Counted from the stretch's first letter, positions 36,801-45,569 are shown. The stretch: DNA of 64,000 nucleotides from Mixta gaviniae (GCF_002953195.1 NZ_CP026377.1:1550001-1614000); one strand, 5' to 3'. A program made the numbers and translations. Notes: generated from the letters alone by a model not told the origin.

Positions 36801-37787
36801 ATGAAACCATTAGCATGGGCCATTATTGGGCCGGGCGATATTGCTCATCAGTTCGCCGCCGCCATGCAGGCGCTGGGAAGAAACGTCTGTGCGGTGGGAG
36901 CGCGCAACCGGGAAAAGGGAGCGGCATTTGCGCAACGCTACGGCATTGCGCGGGTGGATGACGATTTTGCACGGCTGCTCTCCGATCCGCATATCGACGC
37001 GGTCTATATTTCCACGCCGCACGATAGCCACTTCACCTGGATGAAGCTGGCGCTGGAGCATGGCAAACATCTGCTGGTGGAGAAAGCGATCACGGTCAGC
37101 AGCGCAGAGCTGCAGGAAATCGACCGGCTGGCGGCGGAGAAAAAGCTGATCGTCGCCGAAGCGATGACCCTGTTCCATATGCCGCTGTTTCAGCAGCTGA
37201 AGCAAACGCTTGATAGCGGGCGGCTGGGTAAGATGAAGATGATCCAGGTCTCTTTCGGCACCGTGAAGGAGCCGGATCCTGAAAACCGCTTTTTCAATCC
37301 GGCGCTGGCCGGCGGCGCGCTACTGGATATTGGTACCTACGCGTTGTCGTTTGCGCGCTACTTCCTGACGGCGCAGCCGGACAGCCTGTTCACTGCCGTG
37401 ACGCCGTTCAGCACCGGTGTGGATGAGCAGTGCGGCATTCTGTTACAAAACCCGCAGCAGGAGATGGTGAACATCTCGCTGGCGTTTCGCGCCAAAATGC
37501 CGAAGCGCGGGATTATCGCCTGTGAGAAGGGCTTTATCACCGTGGAGAACTTTCCACGCGCGCAGCGGGCGACCATCAGCCTGGCGGATGGCGCCACGGA
37601 AATCATCGAGGCGGGCGAAACCAAACGCGCGTTGCAATATGAGATTTTAAATGTTGAACGCTATATCGCAGAGGGCAACAACCCGCTGCATTATTTGACG
37701 CAGGATGTGGTGGCGCTGATGACCGATATTCGCCAGCGCTGGGGCATCCGCTTTCCGTTTGAGCAGCAGGCTAAGACGGCGAGCTAA
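36801..37787 (+). CDS. Gfo/Idh/MocA family oxidoreductase
   Basis: NAD(P)-dependent dehydrogenase of sugars or polyols, 328 residues. The Rossmann start is WAIIGPGDIAHQFAAAM, and the catalytic-type Lys is in LLVEKAIT (usually EKP in the family). STPHDSHF is the cofactor strand. The C-terminal domain contains GGALLDIGTYALSFARYF. AAGGAAAAAAGA precedes the ATG. It may share a transcript with the following small secreted protein (66-bp gap). The substrate is unknown; dihydrodiol or xylose dehydrogenase-like proteins share this layout. Confidence 0.88.
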   Translation: MKPLAWAIIGPGDIAHQFAAAMQALGRNVCAVGARNREKGAAFAQRYGIARVDDDFARLLSDPHIDAVYISTPHDSHFTWMKLALEHGKHLLVEKAITVSSAELQEIDRLAAEKKLIVAEAMTLFHMPLFQQLKQTLDSGRLGKMKMIQVSFGTVKEPDPENRFFNPALAGGALLDIGTYALSFARYFLTAQPDSLFTAVTPFSTGVDEQCGILLQNPQQEMVNISLAFRAKMPKRGIIACEKGFITVENFPRAQRATISLADGATEIIEAGETKRALQYEILNVERYIAEGNNPLHYLTQDVVALMTDIRQRWGIRFPFEQQAKTAS

Positions 37788-37853
37788 CGGAAGGCTATCT
37801 GCAACCGTGCGCGTTACGCCCACCAGGGTGCCGCGAACCAACAAGGTGAACCG

Positions 37854-38276
37854 ATGAAACGACTATCGTTACTGCTGATCCCGCTGCTGTTTCCGGCCAT
37901 GGCGCAGGCGCAGCAGCCAGGCGAGCGCATTGATAAGCAGCTACAGCAATGCAAAATGCAGGCGAACAGTACGCTGGATAATGCGCAGTGTTATCAGGCC
38001 GCCACCCGACAGTGGGACAGCGAGCTGAATACGCAATACCGCTTGCTGATAAAAGATCAGCCGGAAAATGTCCGGCAGGCGATCAAGACGGCGCAGCGCA
38101 GCTGGCTGCAGTACCGGGATAGCTATGACGCGGCGATCGCCGCTTATTACCGGCAGCAGCAGGGCACCATTTGGTCGCTGGTGGCAGCGGAATCGAAGAT
38201 GAACATTATTCGCGATAAAGCCATCGACCTTTACCGGCTGCGTGTCAGCACGCAGCTGGCGGGAGAAGAGGGGTAG
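37854..38276 (+). CDS. LprI-like secreted protein (DUF1311)
   Basis: 140 residues with a signal peptide (MKRLSLLLIPLLFPAMAQA) and a lysozyme-inhibitor LprI domain: two cysteines (QQCKMQ and AQCYQAATRQWDSELN) probably form a disulfide, and the helix RQAIKTAQRSWLQYRDSYDAA is the family hallmark. Periplasmic. Some members inhibit lysozyme, but that is not shown for this one. The spacing suggests co-transcription with the oxidoreductase upstream. A stem GATTATCGCG / CGCGATAATC lies just downstream. Confidence 0.82.
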   Translation: MKRLSLLLIPLLFPAMAQAQQPGERIDKQLQQCKMQANSTLDNAQCYQAATRQWDSELNTQYRLLIKDQPENVRQAIKTAQRSWLQYRDSYDAAIAAYYRQQQGTIWSLVAAESKMNIIRDKAIDLYRLRVSTQLAGEEG

Positions 38277-38289
38277 GGCGATGCAGCAC

Positions 38290-38327
38290 GATTATCGCGG
38301 CGCACGGTAAAACCGGTCGCGATAATC
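38290..38327 (+). terminator. Hairpin behind the LprI-like gene
   Basis: Perfect 10-bp stem GATTATCGCG / CGCGATAATC (38290-38299, 38318-38327) with an 18-base loop, 13 bases after the stop. No T run follows. Confidence 0.45.
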
Positions 38328-38478
38328 GCTGACGAAAATATTAGCTTACCTTGTTATATGCATATCTATAGGGTTTGTTCTGCTAAACAAAATGTGGACA
38401 AGAAAAACCGCGTATACGTGTTGGGGTGAATGGAATGTCAGGCAAATAGCCGGTAATTAGCGGGAAGGAACGAAGGGC

Positions 38479-38573
38479 AAAAAAAATAGCCCGCCAACGA
38501 GGCGGGCCAAACACCAGGGAAATATAAATATTAACGCCTGTTGAAAGATTAGTTTGATTTGACTTTTGAACAA
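38479..38573 (-). ncRNA. Possible small RNA: orphan minus-strand terminator with promoter-like pair
   Basis: On the minus strand GCCCGCC-TCGTT-GGCGGGC is followed by TATTTTTTTT (A run 38479-38486), a textbook terminator. No minus-strand gene ends here; the next one upstream begins 1.5 kb away beyond yliI. TTGTTC (38568-38573), a 16-bp spacer and TAATCT (38546-38551) could start a transcript near 38539 of about 60 bases. I recognise no known sRNA in it. Confidence 0.4.
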
Positions 38574-38664
38574 GATTTTTGACGCTTTTAAAGTGAAAAG
38601 CGTGAAAAAACTCACAAAAGAATTCTGAAAAGGCGCAGGCGTTACCGGGAAGTCAGAGATCGGC

Positions 38665-38872
38665 CGCTTTTTAGTGGCGATACGCAGGTGAGGCGCCCAA
38701 CGCCGCGCGACCGGAGGAAAAGTTGAATGTCGCTCGGCCGGGAAGCGCCGAACGTCGTACAGTCGCGGGAAAGGCTGAATGCCGCGCGGCCGGGAAGCGC
38801 CGGGCGCCCCGCCGTCGCGGGAAACCGTGAAGGCCGCACGGTGAGAACGCGCCCAACGCGGCGCGGCCGGGA
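38665..38872. repeat. GC-rich 52-bp tandem repeats upstream of yliI
   Basis: Units start at 38717, 38769 and 38821, with a more decayed one before them (about 38665). The first two share TTGAATG/CTGAATG, CGGCCGGGAAGCGCCG and GTCGCGGGAAA at exact 52-bp spacing. GCGCCCAACGC occurs at 38693 and again at 38849, three periods apart. The rest of the gap back to 38277 is AT-rich. Confidence 0.85.
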
Positions 38873-38934
38873 AACGGCGTAGCGGCGCATTGCTGCTACA
38901 GTTAACCTGGACTTTCCCTCACAAGGAGCGCGTT

Positions 38935-40050
38935 ATGTCTCGTCGATTGATCTCACTGGCGTTAAGCGGAGCCGTACTCTTTTCCACGCCGCTGCTGGCG
39001 GCGCAGGTTACGGTGCAGCAGCTGCAGGACAAACTCAATCATCCCTGGTCGCTGGCATTTATGCCAGACAATCACAGCCTGTTGATTACCGAACGCGCGG
39101 GCGCGCTGAGGCTGTGGCAACCGGACAAAGGGTTGTCGCCGCCGATTGGTGGCGTGCCGCAGGTCTGGAGCCAGCGTCAGGGCGGATTGCTGGATGTGGC
39201 GCTGGCGCCCGATTTCACCCAGAGCCGCCGCGTCTGGCTCAGCTATACCGAAGCGGACAGCAACGGGCGTGCCGGCGCAGTGGTCGGCTACGGCAAGCTA
39301 AGCGAAGATAACCGCCAGCTGACGGACTTTAAAGCGGTGCTGCGCCAGCAGCCGAAGCTCTCTGGCGGCGCCAACCTCGGCACCCGCCTCGCCTTTGACC
39401 GCGAAGGCTATCTCTGGGTCGCTTTCGGCGATAATTTTCAGAGCGAGACCGCGCAGGATCTCAATAAGCTGCAGGGCAAGCTGGTGCGCCTGAAGCCGGA
39501 CGGCTCGGTGCCGCCGGATAATCCTTTTGTCGGCCGCAACAACGCGCGCCCGGAAATCTGGGCTTACGGCCTGCGTAATCCGCAGGGTCTGGCGCTGAAT
39601 CCCTGGACGCAGCAGATGTGGGAAAGCGAGCATGGCCCGCGTGGCGGCGATGAGGTCAATATTCCCCGGAAAGGCAAAAACTACGGCTGGCCGCTCGCTA
39701 CCTGGGGTGTTGACTACAGCGGCGACAAGGTGCCGCAGTCGAAAGGCGGCGAGGCGCCCGGTACCGAACAGCCGATCTACTGGTGGAAAAACTCGCCGGC
39801 GATCAGCGGCATGGCGTTTTATAACAGCGCCCGTTTCCAGACATGGAAAAATTCGTTGTTTATCGGCGCGCTGAAGGAAAAGAACCTGATTCGCCTCAGC
39901 CTGAACGGCGATAAGGTTGTCGGGGAGGAACGGCTGCTGCAGGATCGCGGTGAACGCATTCGCGACGTGCGCCAGGGGCCGGATGGCTATCTCTACGTGC
40001 TGACTGACGAGCGCGACGGCAAGCTGCTGAAGCTGGGGCTGCAGCCGTAA
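38935..40050 (+). CDS. yliI: PQQ-dependent aldose sugar dehydrogenase YliI
   Basis: Soluble periplasmic glucose/sorbosone dehydrogenase-like six-bladed propeller that oxidises aldoses with PQQ. A signal peptide (RRLISLALSGAVLFSTPLLA) precedes AQVTVQQLQDKLNHPWSLAF. Conserved segments are ERAGALRLW, QGGLLDVALAPDF, WAYGLRNPQGLALNPWT and WESEHGPRGGDEVN. The ATG at 38935 behind AAGGAG gives 371 residues, the E. coli length. It is monocistronic. Its promoter must lie within or next to the 52-bp repeats. Confidence 0.95.
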   Translation: MSRRLISLALSGAVLFSTPLLAAQVTVQQLQDKLNHPWSLAFMPDNHSLLITERAGALRLWQPDKGLSPPIGGVPQVWSQRQGGLLDVALAPDFTQSRRVWLSYTEADSNGRAGAVVGYGKLSEDNRQLTDFKAVLRQQPKLSGGANLGTRLAFDREGYLWVAFGDNFQSETAQDLNKLQGKLVRLKPDGSVPPDNPFVGRNNARPEIWAYGLRNPQGLALNPWTQQMWESEHGPRGGDEVNIPRKGKNYGWPLATWGVDYSGDKVPQSKGGEAPGTEQPIYWWKNSPAISGMAFYNSARFQTWKNSLFIGALKEKNLIRLSLNGDKVVGEERLLQDRGERIRDVRQGPDGYLYVLTDERDGKLLKLGLQP

Positions 40051-40088
40051 CGGACGCCTGAACCGGTTGCGCAGGTTCAGGCGGCGCG

Positions 40089-40745
40089 CTATTTTTCCCA
40101 GCGCGCGACCTGCCAGCCACGCGCTCGCGCCTCCTCCAGCAATTGCGCATCGGGATTGACGGCGCAGGCGTGATCCGCCAGCGTCAGCAGCGGCAGGTCA
40201 GCGATGGCGTCGCTGTAGGCCCAGGTGTGATGAAAACGGTTCTCTTGCTGCAGCGCGCGCCAGTCGGCGAGACGCGTCGCTTTGCCCGCCCGCCACGCCA
40301 TTACCGCGCTCGGCGCGCCGCTGTAGCGATCGTCGATAATCTCTACCCCCACCGCCAGCGCGCCATGCGCGCCAAGGCGTTGCGCAATCGGCGCCATCAG
40401 ATGTTCGCCGCCGGCGGAGATCAGCATAATGGTGTCGCCGCGCTGCTGATGCCAGGCGAGACGCTCGCGGGCGGCGGGGTAGACGCGCGGCATAATATCG
40501 CGATGAATAAAGCGCCGCACCCAACCGTTGACCGTCAGCGTACCCATTCCGCTCAGCGGCGCCAGCGTATGGCTCATATAGGTTTCCAGCGGCAGCGCGC
40601 CCTGACAATACTGCGCCATCAGCGCCTCTTCTTCAGCAATCAGCGTTTCAGGCGCGTAACCCTGCGAGACCAGCCAGCGCATCCACAGCGCGTTGCTGTC
40701 GGCACAAATCAGCGTTTTATCCAGATCGAAAAGCGCTAAATCCAC
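40089..40745 (-). CDS. HAD-IB family hydrolase
   Basis: Phosphatase of the haloacid dehalogenase superfamily, subfamily IB (SerB/YfhB type), 218 residues. The nucleophile loop is FDLDKTL (6-12), with the second Asp as acid/base. The Ser of motif II is in IMLISAGGEHLM, and the C-terminal acidic motif is YSDAIADLPLL. The start is GTG, with GGAGGAG upstream. The substrate is unknown. It is convergent with yliI and divergent from dacC. Not in this place in E. coli. Confidence 0.88.
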   Translation of the reverse strand: MDLALFDLDKTLICADSNALWMRWLVSQGYAPETLIAEEEALMAQYCQGALPLETYMSHTLAPLSGMGTLTVNGWVRRFIHRDIMPRVYPAARERLAWHQQRGDTIMLISAGGEHLMAPIAQRLGAHGALAVGVEIIDDRYSGAPSAVMAWRAGKATRLADWRALQQENRFHHTWAYSDAIADLPLLTLADHACAVNPDAQLLEEARARGWQVARWEK

Positions 40746-40997
40746 GATGATTCTCCTCCACCCAATTTTCTTCAGGTTAGCGGAGTTTTGTGATCGTCTT
40801 AGCTGTTTTACGCAAAATCAGAATCAGGCGCAGTGTGCGCAACCTGAAGCGGAACGCAGAACAAGATTTTTCTACCAAACTCTAAATAACTTTACGCAGC
40901 AGCGGTTTTAATCGCAGCGCTGACAGGTTAGCGTAGGGTGCTGCGTTTCATATCCTTATGAAACTTATGATATTTCCACAGGTTATTCGATTCCATC

Positions 40998-42200
40998 ATG
41001 AAAAAAATGCGCCTTCACGCCGGCCTTTGTTCGCTGGCGATAAGCGGCACCCTGCTGCTGCTTCCTGTTGTAGTTAACGCCGAACAGGCGCCCGCCGCGC
41101 CGCAAATTGAGGCGAAATCCTGGATCCTGATGGATTTCGCCAGCGGCGATGTGCTGGCGGAAGCCAATGCCGACGATCGGCTCGATCCCGCCAGCCTGAC
41201 GAAAATGATGTCGAGCTATGTGATTGGGCAGGCGCTGAAAAGCGGCAAAATCACCCGCGACGATATGGTGACCGTCGGCCAGGACGCCTGGGCCACCGGC
41301 AACCCGATCCTGAAAGGCTCATCGCTGATGTTCCTCAAGCCCGGCGACCGCATTCCGGTATCGGAGCTGAATAAAGGCATAGTGATTCAGTCAGGTAACG
41401 ACGCCAGCATTGCGCTGGCTGACTACGTGGCGGGCAGTCAGGATGCCTTTGTCGGGCTGATGAACAACTATGTGCGCGCGCTGGGGCTGAAAAACACCCA
41501 CTTCAAAACCGTGCATGGCCTGGATGCGGAAGGGCAGTACAGCACCGCGCGCGATATGGCGCTGATTGGCCAGGCGCTGATCCGCGACGTGCCGGAAGAG
41601 TACGCGCTAAACAAGGAGAAATCGTTCACCTTCAATAATATTACCCAGCGCAACCGCAACCGGCTGTTGTGGAGCAGCAATCTTAACGTCGACGGCATCA
41701 AGACTGGCCATACGGCGGGCGCCGGTAATAACCTGGTCGCTTCCGCCACCGAAGGCAATATGCGCCTCATTTCCGTGGTGATGGGCGCCGCGACGGACGC
41801 GGTGCGCTTTCGCGAAAGCGAAAAGCTGCTGACCTGGGGCTTCCGCTTTTTTGAAACGGTGACGCCGATCAAGGCTAACGCGCCCTTTACGCAGCAGCGC
41901 GTCTGGTTCGGCGACCATAATGAGGTGAAGCTGGGCGTCGAGAAAGATGTCGCGCTGACCATCCCGAAAGGGCAGATGAAAAACCTCAAGGCGAGTTTCA
42001 CCCTGAGTGCGCCGCAGCTGCAGGCGCCGCTGAAAAAATATCAGCCGGTGGGCACGATCGATTTTCAGCTGAACGGCAAAACCATTGCGCAACGCCCCCT
42101 GGTGGTACTGGAGCCGGTGGAGGAAGGGGGGTTCTTTAGCCGCATTGTCGATTTCGTGATGATGAAGTTCAACGGCTGGTTCGGGAAATGGTTCTCGTAA
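40998..42200 (+). CDS. dacC: D-alanyl-D-alanine carboxypeptidase DacC (PBP6)
   Basis: Penicillin-binding protein that removes the terminal D-Ala from peptidoglycan stem peptides at the periplasmic face. The signal peptide ends near VVVNAEQ. The active-site motifs are SLTK (66-69), SGN (132-134) and KTG (235-237). The C-terminal beta domain is followed by an amphipathic helix ([21 protein letters not shown] in part) that anchors it to the membrane. 400 residues, as in E. coli. A shared bidirectional terminator separates it from sdaC. Confidence 0.97.
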   Translation: MKKMRLHAGLCSLAISGTLLLLPVVVNAEQAPAAPQIEAKSWILMDFASGDVLAEANADDRLDPASLTKMMSSYVIGQALKSGKITRDDMVTVGQDAWATGNPILKGSSLMFLKPGDRIPVSELNKGIVIQSGNDASIALADYVAGSQDAFVGLMNNYVRALGLKNTHFKTVHGLDAEGQYSTARDMALIGQALIRDVPEEYALNKEKSFTFNNITQRNRNRLLWSSNLNVDGIKTGHTAGAGNNLVASATEGNMRLISVVMGAATDAVRFRESEKLLTWGFRFFETVTPIKANAPFTQQRVWFGDHNEVKLGVEKDVALTIPKGQMKNLKASFTLSAPQLQAPLKKYQPVGTIDFQLNGKTIAQRPLVVLEPVEEGGFFSRIVDFVMMKFNGWFGKWFS

Positions 42201-42217
42201 CCGCCGCCTGAGCCAAT

Positions 42218-42244
42218 AAAAAGGTCGGCAACGCCGACCTTTTT
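42218..42244. terminator. Bidirectional terminator between dacC and sdaC
   Basis: AAAAAGGTCGGC-AAC-GCCGACCTTTTT serves both convergent genes. Confidence 0.95.
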
Positions 42245-42261
42245 ATTCCCGCAGATGCCGC

Positions 42262-43548
42262 TTAGCCTATCAGCGACCAGACAATCGCCGAGATAGAGAT
42301 CAAACCGATAACCACCACGAAAATGTTGCTCAGCGCGCCGCTGTAGCGACGCATCGCCGGTACCTTATTAATGGCGTACATCGGCATCAGGAACAGCAGC
42401 ACCGCGATAATCGGGCCGCCCAGCGTCTCGATCATGCCGAGAATGCTTGGGTTCCACGTTGCCACCAGCCAGGTGGTCAGCAGCATAAACAGCGCGGTCA
42501 AACGGTTCAGCTTATTCTCATTCATGCTTTTACCGCGGCTGCGCAGCGACTTAATAATCATGCCGTTAAAACCTTCGCGCGCGCCCAGGTAGTGACCGAG
42601 GAACGATTTGGTGATCGCCACCATCGCCACAATCGGTGCCAGCCACGCCATCATCGGCGTATTAAAGTGGTTGGCGAGATAAGAGAGAATAGAGATATTC
42701 TGCGCCTTCGCTTCCGCCAGATGCGCCGGCGAAAGGGACAGCACGCAGCTGAAGACGAAAAACATCACCGTCAACACCATCATCACATGGCTCAGCGCCA
42801 GAATACGTGAACACTTACGCTCGGCCGCTTCGCCATACTCATCACGTTTCGCTACCGCAAAGGCGGAGATAATCGGCGAGTGGTTAAACGAGAACACCAT
42901 CACCGGCAGCGCCAGCCACAGCGTCATCGGCAGATTGCCGCCGTTGCCGCTCAGAGTGGCATCCTGGAAAATCGCCGTACTCCAGTTCGGGATCAGCCAC
43001 AGCGCCAACAGCATCAACACGCCGACAAAGGGGAAAACCAGCAGGCTCATGGTTTTCACAATCACCTCTTTCCCGAAGCGGATAATCATCATCAAACCGA
43101 CAATCAGCAGCAGCGATAACAGCGCGCGCGGCGGCGCCTGCAGATGCAGCTGGTGGGTCAGAAAGCTTTCCACCGTATTGGTGATCGCCACGCTATATAC
43201 CAGCAGGATAGGGTAAATGGCGAAGAAATAGAGCAGGGTAATCACCTTGCCGGCGCCAACGCCGAAATGCTCCTCCACCACCTCGGTGATATCTTCGCCC
43301 GGCTTGCTGCCGGACAAGACGAAGCGGCAAAGCCCGCGGTGCGCGTAGTAGGTCATCGGGAAGGCCAGTAACGCCATAATAATCAGCGGCACCAGCCCGC
43401 CAATACCGGCGTTGATCGGCAAAAAAAGTACCCCGGCGCCGATAGCCGTGCCGTAAAGTCCCAACATCCACATGGTATCGGTTTTGCGCCAGCTGCTGGC
43501 GTGGGTTGCCGCCTGTCCGGTCTGGATTGCGGTTTGCTGTGAGGCCAT
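42262..43548 (-). CDS. sdaC: Serine transporter SdaC
   Basis: Proton-serine symporter of the HAAAP family with eleven hydrophobic helices, 428 residues. Sequence agrees closely with E. coli SdaC: WRKTDTMWMLGLYGTAIGAG, GEDITEVVEEHFG, FSFNHSPIISAFAVAKR and KSFLGHYLGAREGFNG. The ATG at 43548 gives MASQQTA behind GGAG; two more Met codons lie just upstream. In E. coli sdaC is paired with sdaB elsewhere. Here it stands alone between dacC and ybjG, with a good CRP site about 160-180 bp upstream. Confidence 0.94.
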   Translation of the reverse strand: MASQQTAIQTGQAATHASSWRKTDTMWMLGLYGTAIGAGVLFLPINAGIGGLVPLIIMALLAFPMTYYAHRGLCRFVLSGSKPGEDITEVVEEHFGVGAGKVITLLYFFAIYPILLVYSVAITNTVESFLTHQLHLQAPPRALLSLLLIVGLMMIIRFGKEVIVKTMSLLVFPFVGVLMLLALWLIPNWSTAIFQDATLSGNGGNLPMTLWLALPVMVFSFNHSPIISAFAVAKRDEYGEAAERKCSRILALSHVMMVLTVMFFVFSCVLSLSPAHLAEAKAQNISILSYLANHFNTPMMAWLAPIVAMVAITKSFLGHYLGAREGFNGMIIKSLRSRGKSMNENKLNRLTALFMLLTTWLVATWNPSILGMIETLGGPIIAVLLFLMPMYAINKVPAMRRYSGALSNIFVVVIGLISISAIVWSLIG

Positions 43549-43707
43549 TACCATCTCCATGAGTAACGAATGAATTTCGAACCGTCGGCGTTGGGCGATA
43601 AGCACGCCGTTATTCACCGCCGGTCAACAAAATGTGTCCTGGGAATACCCGTTTTCGCGGCACACTCTACCACCATCAAAATAAGTTAAAAGTACCGGAA
43701 TACCACT

Positions 43708-43729
43708 AATAGGTGATTATGATCACAAT
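43708..43729 (-). promoter_or_regulatory. CRP site upstream of sdaC
   Basis: AATAGGTGA-TTATGA-TCACAAT matches TGTGA-N6-TCACA with one change in the left half. E. coli sdaC is known to be CRP-activated. Confidence 0.72.
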
Positions 43730-44035
43730 GCAGAGAATAAATCAGGTTCGATAATCTGGATGTTTAATTATTTTTAATTTAATTCTCTATCTTTGTTGTT
43801 AATCATGGAGGATAAAGCTGTATTTTTATTTAATGTCTGGTTGTAAATCGCGATGCATTTGCTTGTTTTTCGCGCATTTTGGTTTTTATTTTATTAAAAA
43901 TCAATAGGTTAAAAATAACGACGCGTTCGATTTTTACGTTTTGCGCAACGGATGCTTTTAATCGCCGCAAAAGGCCGCGGCTTTGCGCAATAAATGACAG
44001 GCAAGGTGAAATAAAATCAAATAAAGCACAATAGC

Positions 44036-44059
44036 AAAACGGGCCTGTAAAACAGGCCC
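44036..44059 (-). terminator. Terminator of the PAP2 operon
   Basis: GGGCCTGT / ACAGGCCC (44041-44048, 44052-44059) with a three-base loop, followed on the minus strand by GTTTTGCT, 15 bases after the ybjG stop. Confidence 0.8.
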
Positions 44060-44074
44060 GGAAGGAGAGGAGAA

Positions 44075-44674
44075 TTAATTACGTACCCAGCCTTTTCTGA
44101 TCGGCAGGGAAAAAAGCAGCCGATAAATCTGATGCAGCAGTTTCATTAAGGGTTCGCCATACCACGGCCAGGCCATTTGCGAAAAGAGACAGCCCAGCAT
44201 GCCGACCAGCAGCCCGCCCAACATATCCATCGGCCAGTGTACGCCCAGATAAACGCGTGACCAGGCGATCGCCACGCCGATCGCCAGCATTAGCACGCCT
44301 GACCAGACGCGATGCCAGAAAATAAACGCCAGCGCGAAGGTGAAAATGGTGGTGCCGTGATCGCTGGGATAGGAGTCATCCGGCGCGTGCGACAGGAACT
44401 GGTGGCCGAAGCCGATGGCGAAAGGGCGCGGGTGAGGAAACAGCTGGCCGATGCACCAGGAGATTGCCAGCGCATAGAGCAGGGCGATGCCGGTTTTTAA
44501 CGCCAGCTCCCGTATACCGCTGTGCGGACCCCAGAGCCAGAGCGCCACAATCAGCATCGGCACAATAGCGATAAGATCTTTAGCGATGAAGGTCGCCAGT
44601 TCCAGTAACCAGGCCGCGGAGTCCGGCGTGGCGTTGATCCAGAGAAACAGCGTCCGGTTCAACTCTTCCATCAT
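44075..44674 (-). CDS. ybjG: Undecaprenyl-diphosphatase YbjG
   Basis: PAP2-family membrane phosphatase that recycles undecaprenyl pyrophosphate to the carrier lipid; its loss with BacA and PgpB is lethal in E. coli. 199 residues with several helices. The PAP2 signature is seen as the PSDHGT motif (YPSDHGTTIF) and the final SRVYLGVHWPMDMLGG. The N-terminus MMEELNRTLFLWINATPDSA aligns with E. coli from the first ATG, and the C-terminus LPIRKGWVR is identical in type. Its start overlaps the stop of the upstream PAP2 gene (TAATG). Confidence 0.95.
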   Translation of the reverse strand: MMEELNRTLFLWINATPDSAAWLLELATFIAKDLIAIVPMLIVALWLWGPHSGIRELALKTGIALLYALAISWCIGQLFPHPRPFAIGFGHQFLSHAPDDSYPSDHGTTIFTFALAFIFWHRVWSGVLMLAIGVAIAWSRVYLGVHWPMDMLGGLLVGMLGCLFSQMAWPWYGEPLMKLLHQIYRLLFSLPIRKGWVRN

Positions 44675-45411
44675 TATATCTTCCTCATCTTCTCAGTCAG
44701 GCGCGTTACGCCCGCGTAAACCAACAGCTGCGCCAGCCAAACCCACCAGCCAGCCCACAAATTATGGGAAAGGAAATGCGCGCCGCGCATCATCTGTCCA
44801 TAGCCCATCACTAAACCCAGCACGATCGCGCCGCCCCAACAGAGCCAGGCCATTCTGGGACGCGTCGGCCAGTAAAGAAAAAACAGCGCCATTAAACTGA
44901 AGCCGCTTGAGGCATGTCCGCCGGGAAAACAGCGGCCGGGACCGCTTTCCGCCGGTATCGCGCCGAGCAGCGGATAGGCGAAGGCTTTGCCGCCGAACTG
45001 CACCAGATCCCAGGGGCAGGAGTGCGCGCTGGTCGCCTTCAGCATGCCCACCGCCAGCGAGCCGATGCCGATCAGCAGCGCCACCAGTACCCAGCGCGGC
45101 TGACGACGCGCCACGCCCGCCAGCAGCAGTGCCACGCCAGTGGCGATCACCAGATCCTTTAACAGCCGATGGTTGATCAGATCCAGCCAGCGGTTCTCTT
45201 TCCACGGAAACTGCTGCGTCATCGGATCGAACCAGTAGCCGGTCAGCGCCATATCCAGGCTTGCGTCGCGCGCCAGCCATAAAAACAGCAGGCCAAAAAC
45301 AGCCAGAAAAACAGCGTGGATAGCGTAGAAGCGTCCCGGTAACGGGTAAAGAGCCTTACTCCGAATCGGCTGGGACGTTGCGTGTTGGTTTAACTTTGAT
45401 GTCAGTTGCAT
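44674..45411 (-). CDS. PAP2 family membrane phosphatase
   Basis: Second lipid phosphatase-like protein, 245 residues, directly upstream of ybjG and overlapping it by one base. An N-terminal helix (FYAIHAVFLAVFGLLFLWLA) and a periplasmic loop come first. KATSAHSCPWDL, CFPGGHASSGFSL (the PSGH-type motif) and RGAHFLSHNLWAGWW (the SR-x5-H-like motif) follow. Six helices are expected. It resembles the lipid A or undecaprenyl phosphatase branch, but the substrate cannot be set. A PmrA box upstream suggests a role in lipid A or carrier-lipid changes under polymyxin, iron or acid stress. Confidence 0.85.
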   Translation of the reverse strand: MQLTSKLNQHATSQPIRSKALYPLPGRFYAIHAVFLAVFGLLFLWLARDASLDMALTGYWFDPMTQQFPWKENRWLDLINHRLLKDLVIATGVALLLAGVARRQPRWVLVALLIGIGSLAVGMLKATSAHSCPWDLVQFGGKAFAYPLLGAIPAESGPGRCFPGGHASSGFSLMALFFLYWPTRPRMAWLCWGGAIVLGLVMGYGQMMRGAHFLSHNLWAGWWVWLAQLLVYAGVTRLTEKMRKI

Positions 45412-45458
45412 GACCGCGCCTGCAAGAGAGAACAGGCTGGCTATAGTGACCGTCGGCC

Positions 45459-45475
45459 CTTAAGAAAACATTAAG
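45459..45475 (-). promoter_or_regulatory. PmrA (BasR) box of the PAP2-ybjG operon
   Basis: On the minus strand CTTAAT-GTTTT-CTTAAG is a direct repeat matching YTTAAK-N5-YTTAAK. A -10 (TATAG within 45441-45446) follows at suitable distance, and the gene starts at 45411, so the box takes the -35 position of an activated promoter. Confidence 0.82.
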
Positions 45476-45498
45476 AGACGGCGGCAGAAAGCAGGCAT

Positions 45499-45564
45499 AA
45501 AAAAACCCGCTAATCAGAGATTAACGGGCTCCACAATCTGGGGATTTCAAAGAAAAGCAGTGGC
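45499..45564 (-). ncRNA. rybB: RybB small RNA
   Basis: Hfq-dependent envelope-stress sRNA that represses outer-membrane-protein mRNAs. The 5' seed GCCACTGCTTTTCTTTGA is the same as in E. coli and begins at 45564. The body holds a CCCCAGATTGTGG stem, and the 3' terminator hairpin CCCGTTAAT / ATTAGCGGG ends in seven T (45499-45505). Length is about 66 bases, shorter than the roughly 79 of E. coli. It sits next to ybjL as in E. coli, behind a sigma-E promoter. Confidence 0.95.
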
Positions 45565-45569
45565 ACTTA

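Larger units (their letters stand above)
43549..44074. other. sdaC/ybjG intergenic region
   Basis: A 526-bp gap. It holds the CRP site at 43708-43729 near sdaC and the ybjG terminator at its far end. The stretch between (about 43730-44035) is strongly AT-rich, unlike the surroundings, which fits regulator or nucleoid-protein binding. No gene or clear promoter was found in it. Confidence 0.5.

Noticed and set aside
38642-38890. Minus-strand open frame across the GC-rich array upstream of yliI
   Set aside because: It is made of 52-bp tandem repeats; residues are Arg/Pro/Ala-rich low complexity with no ribosome-binding site.
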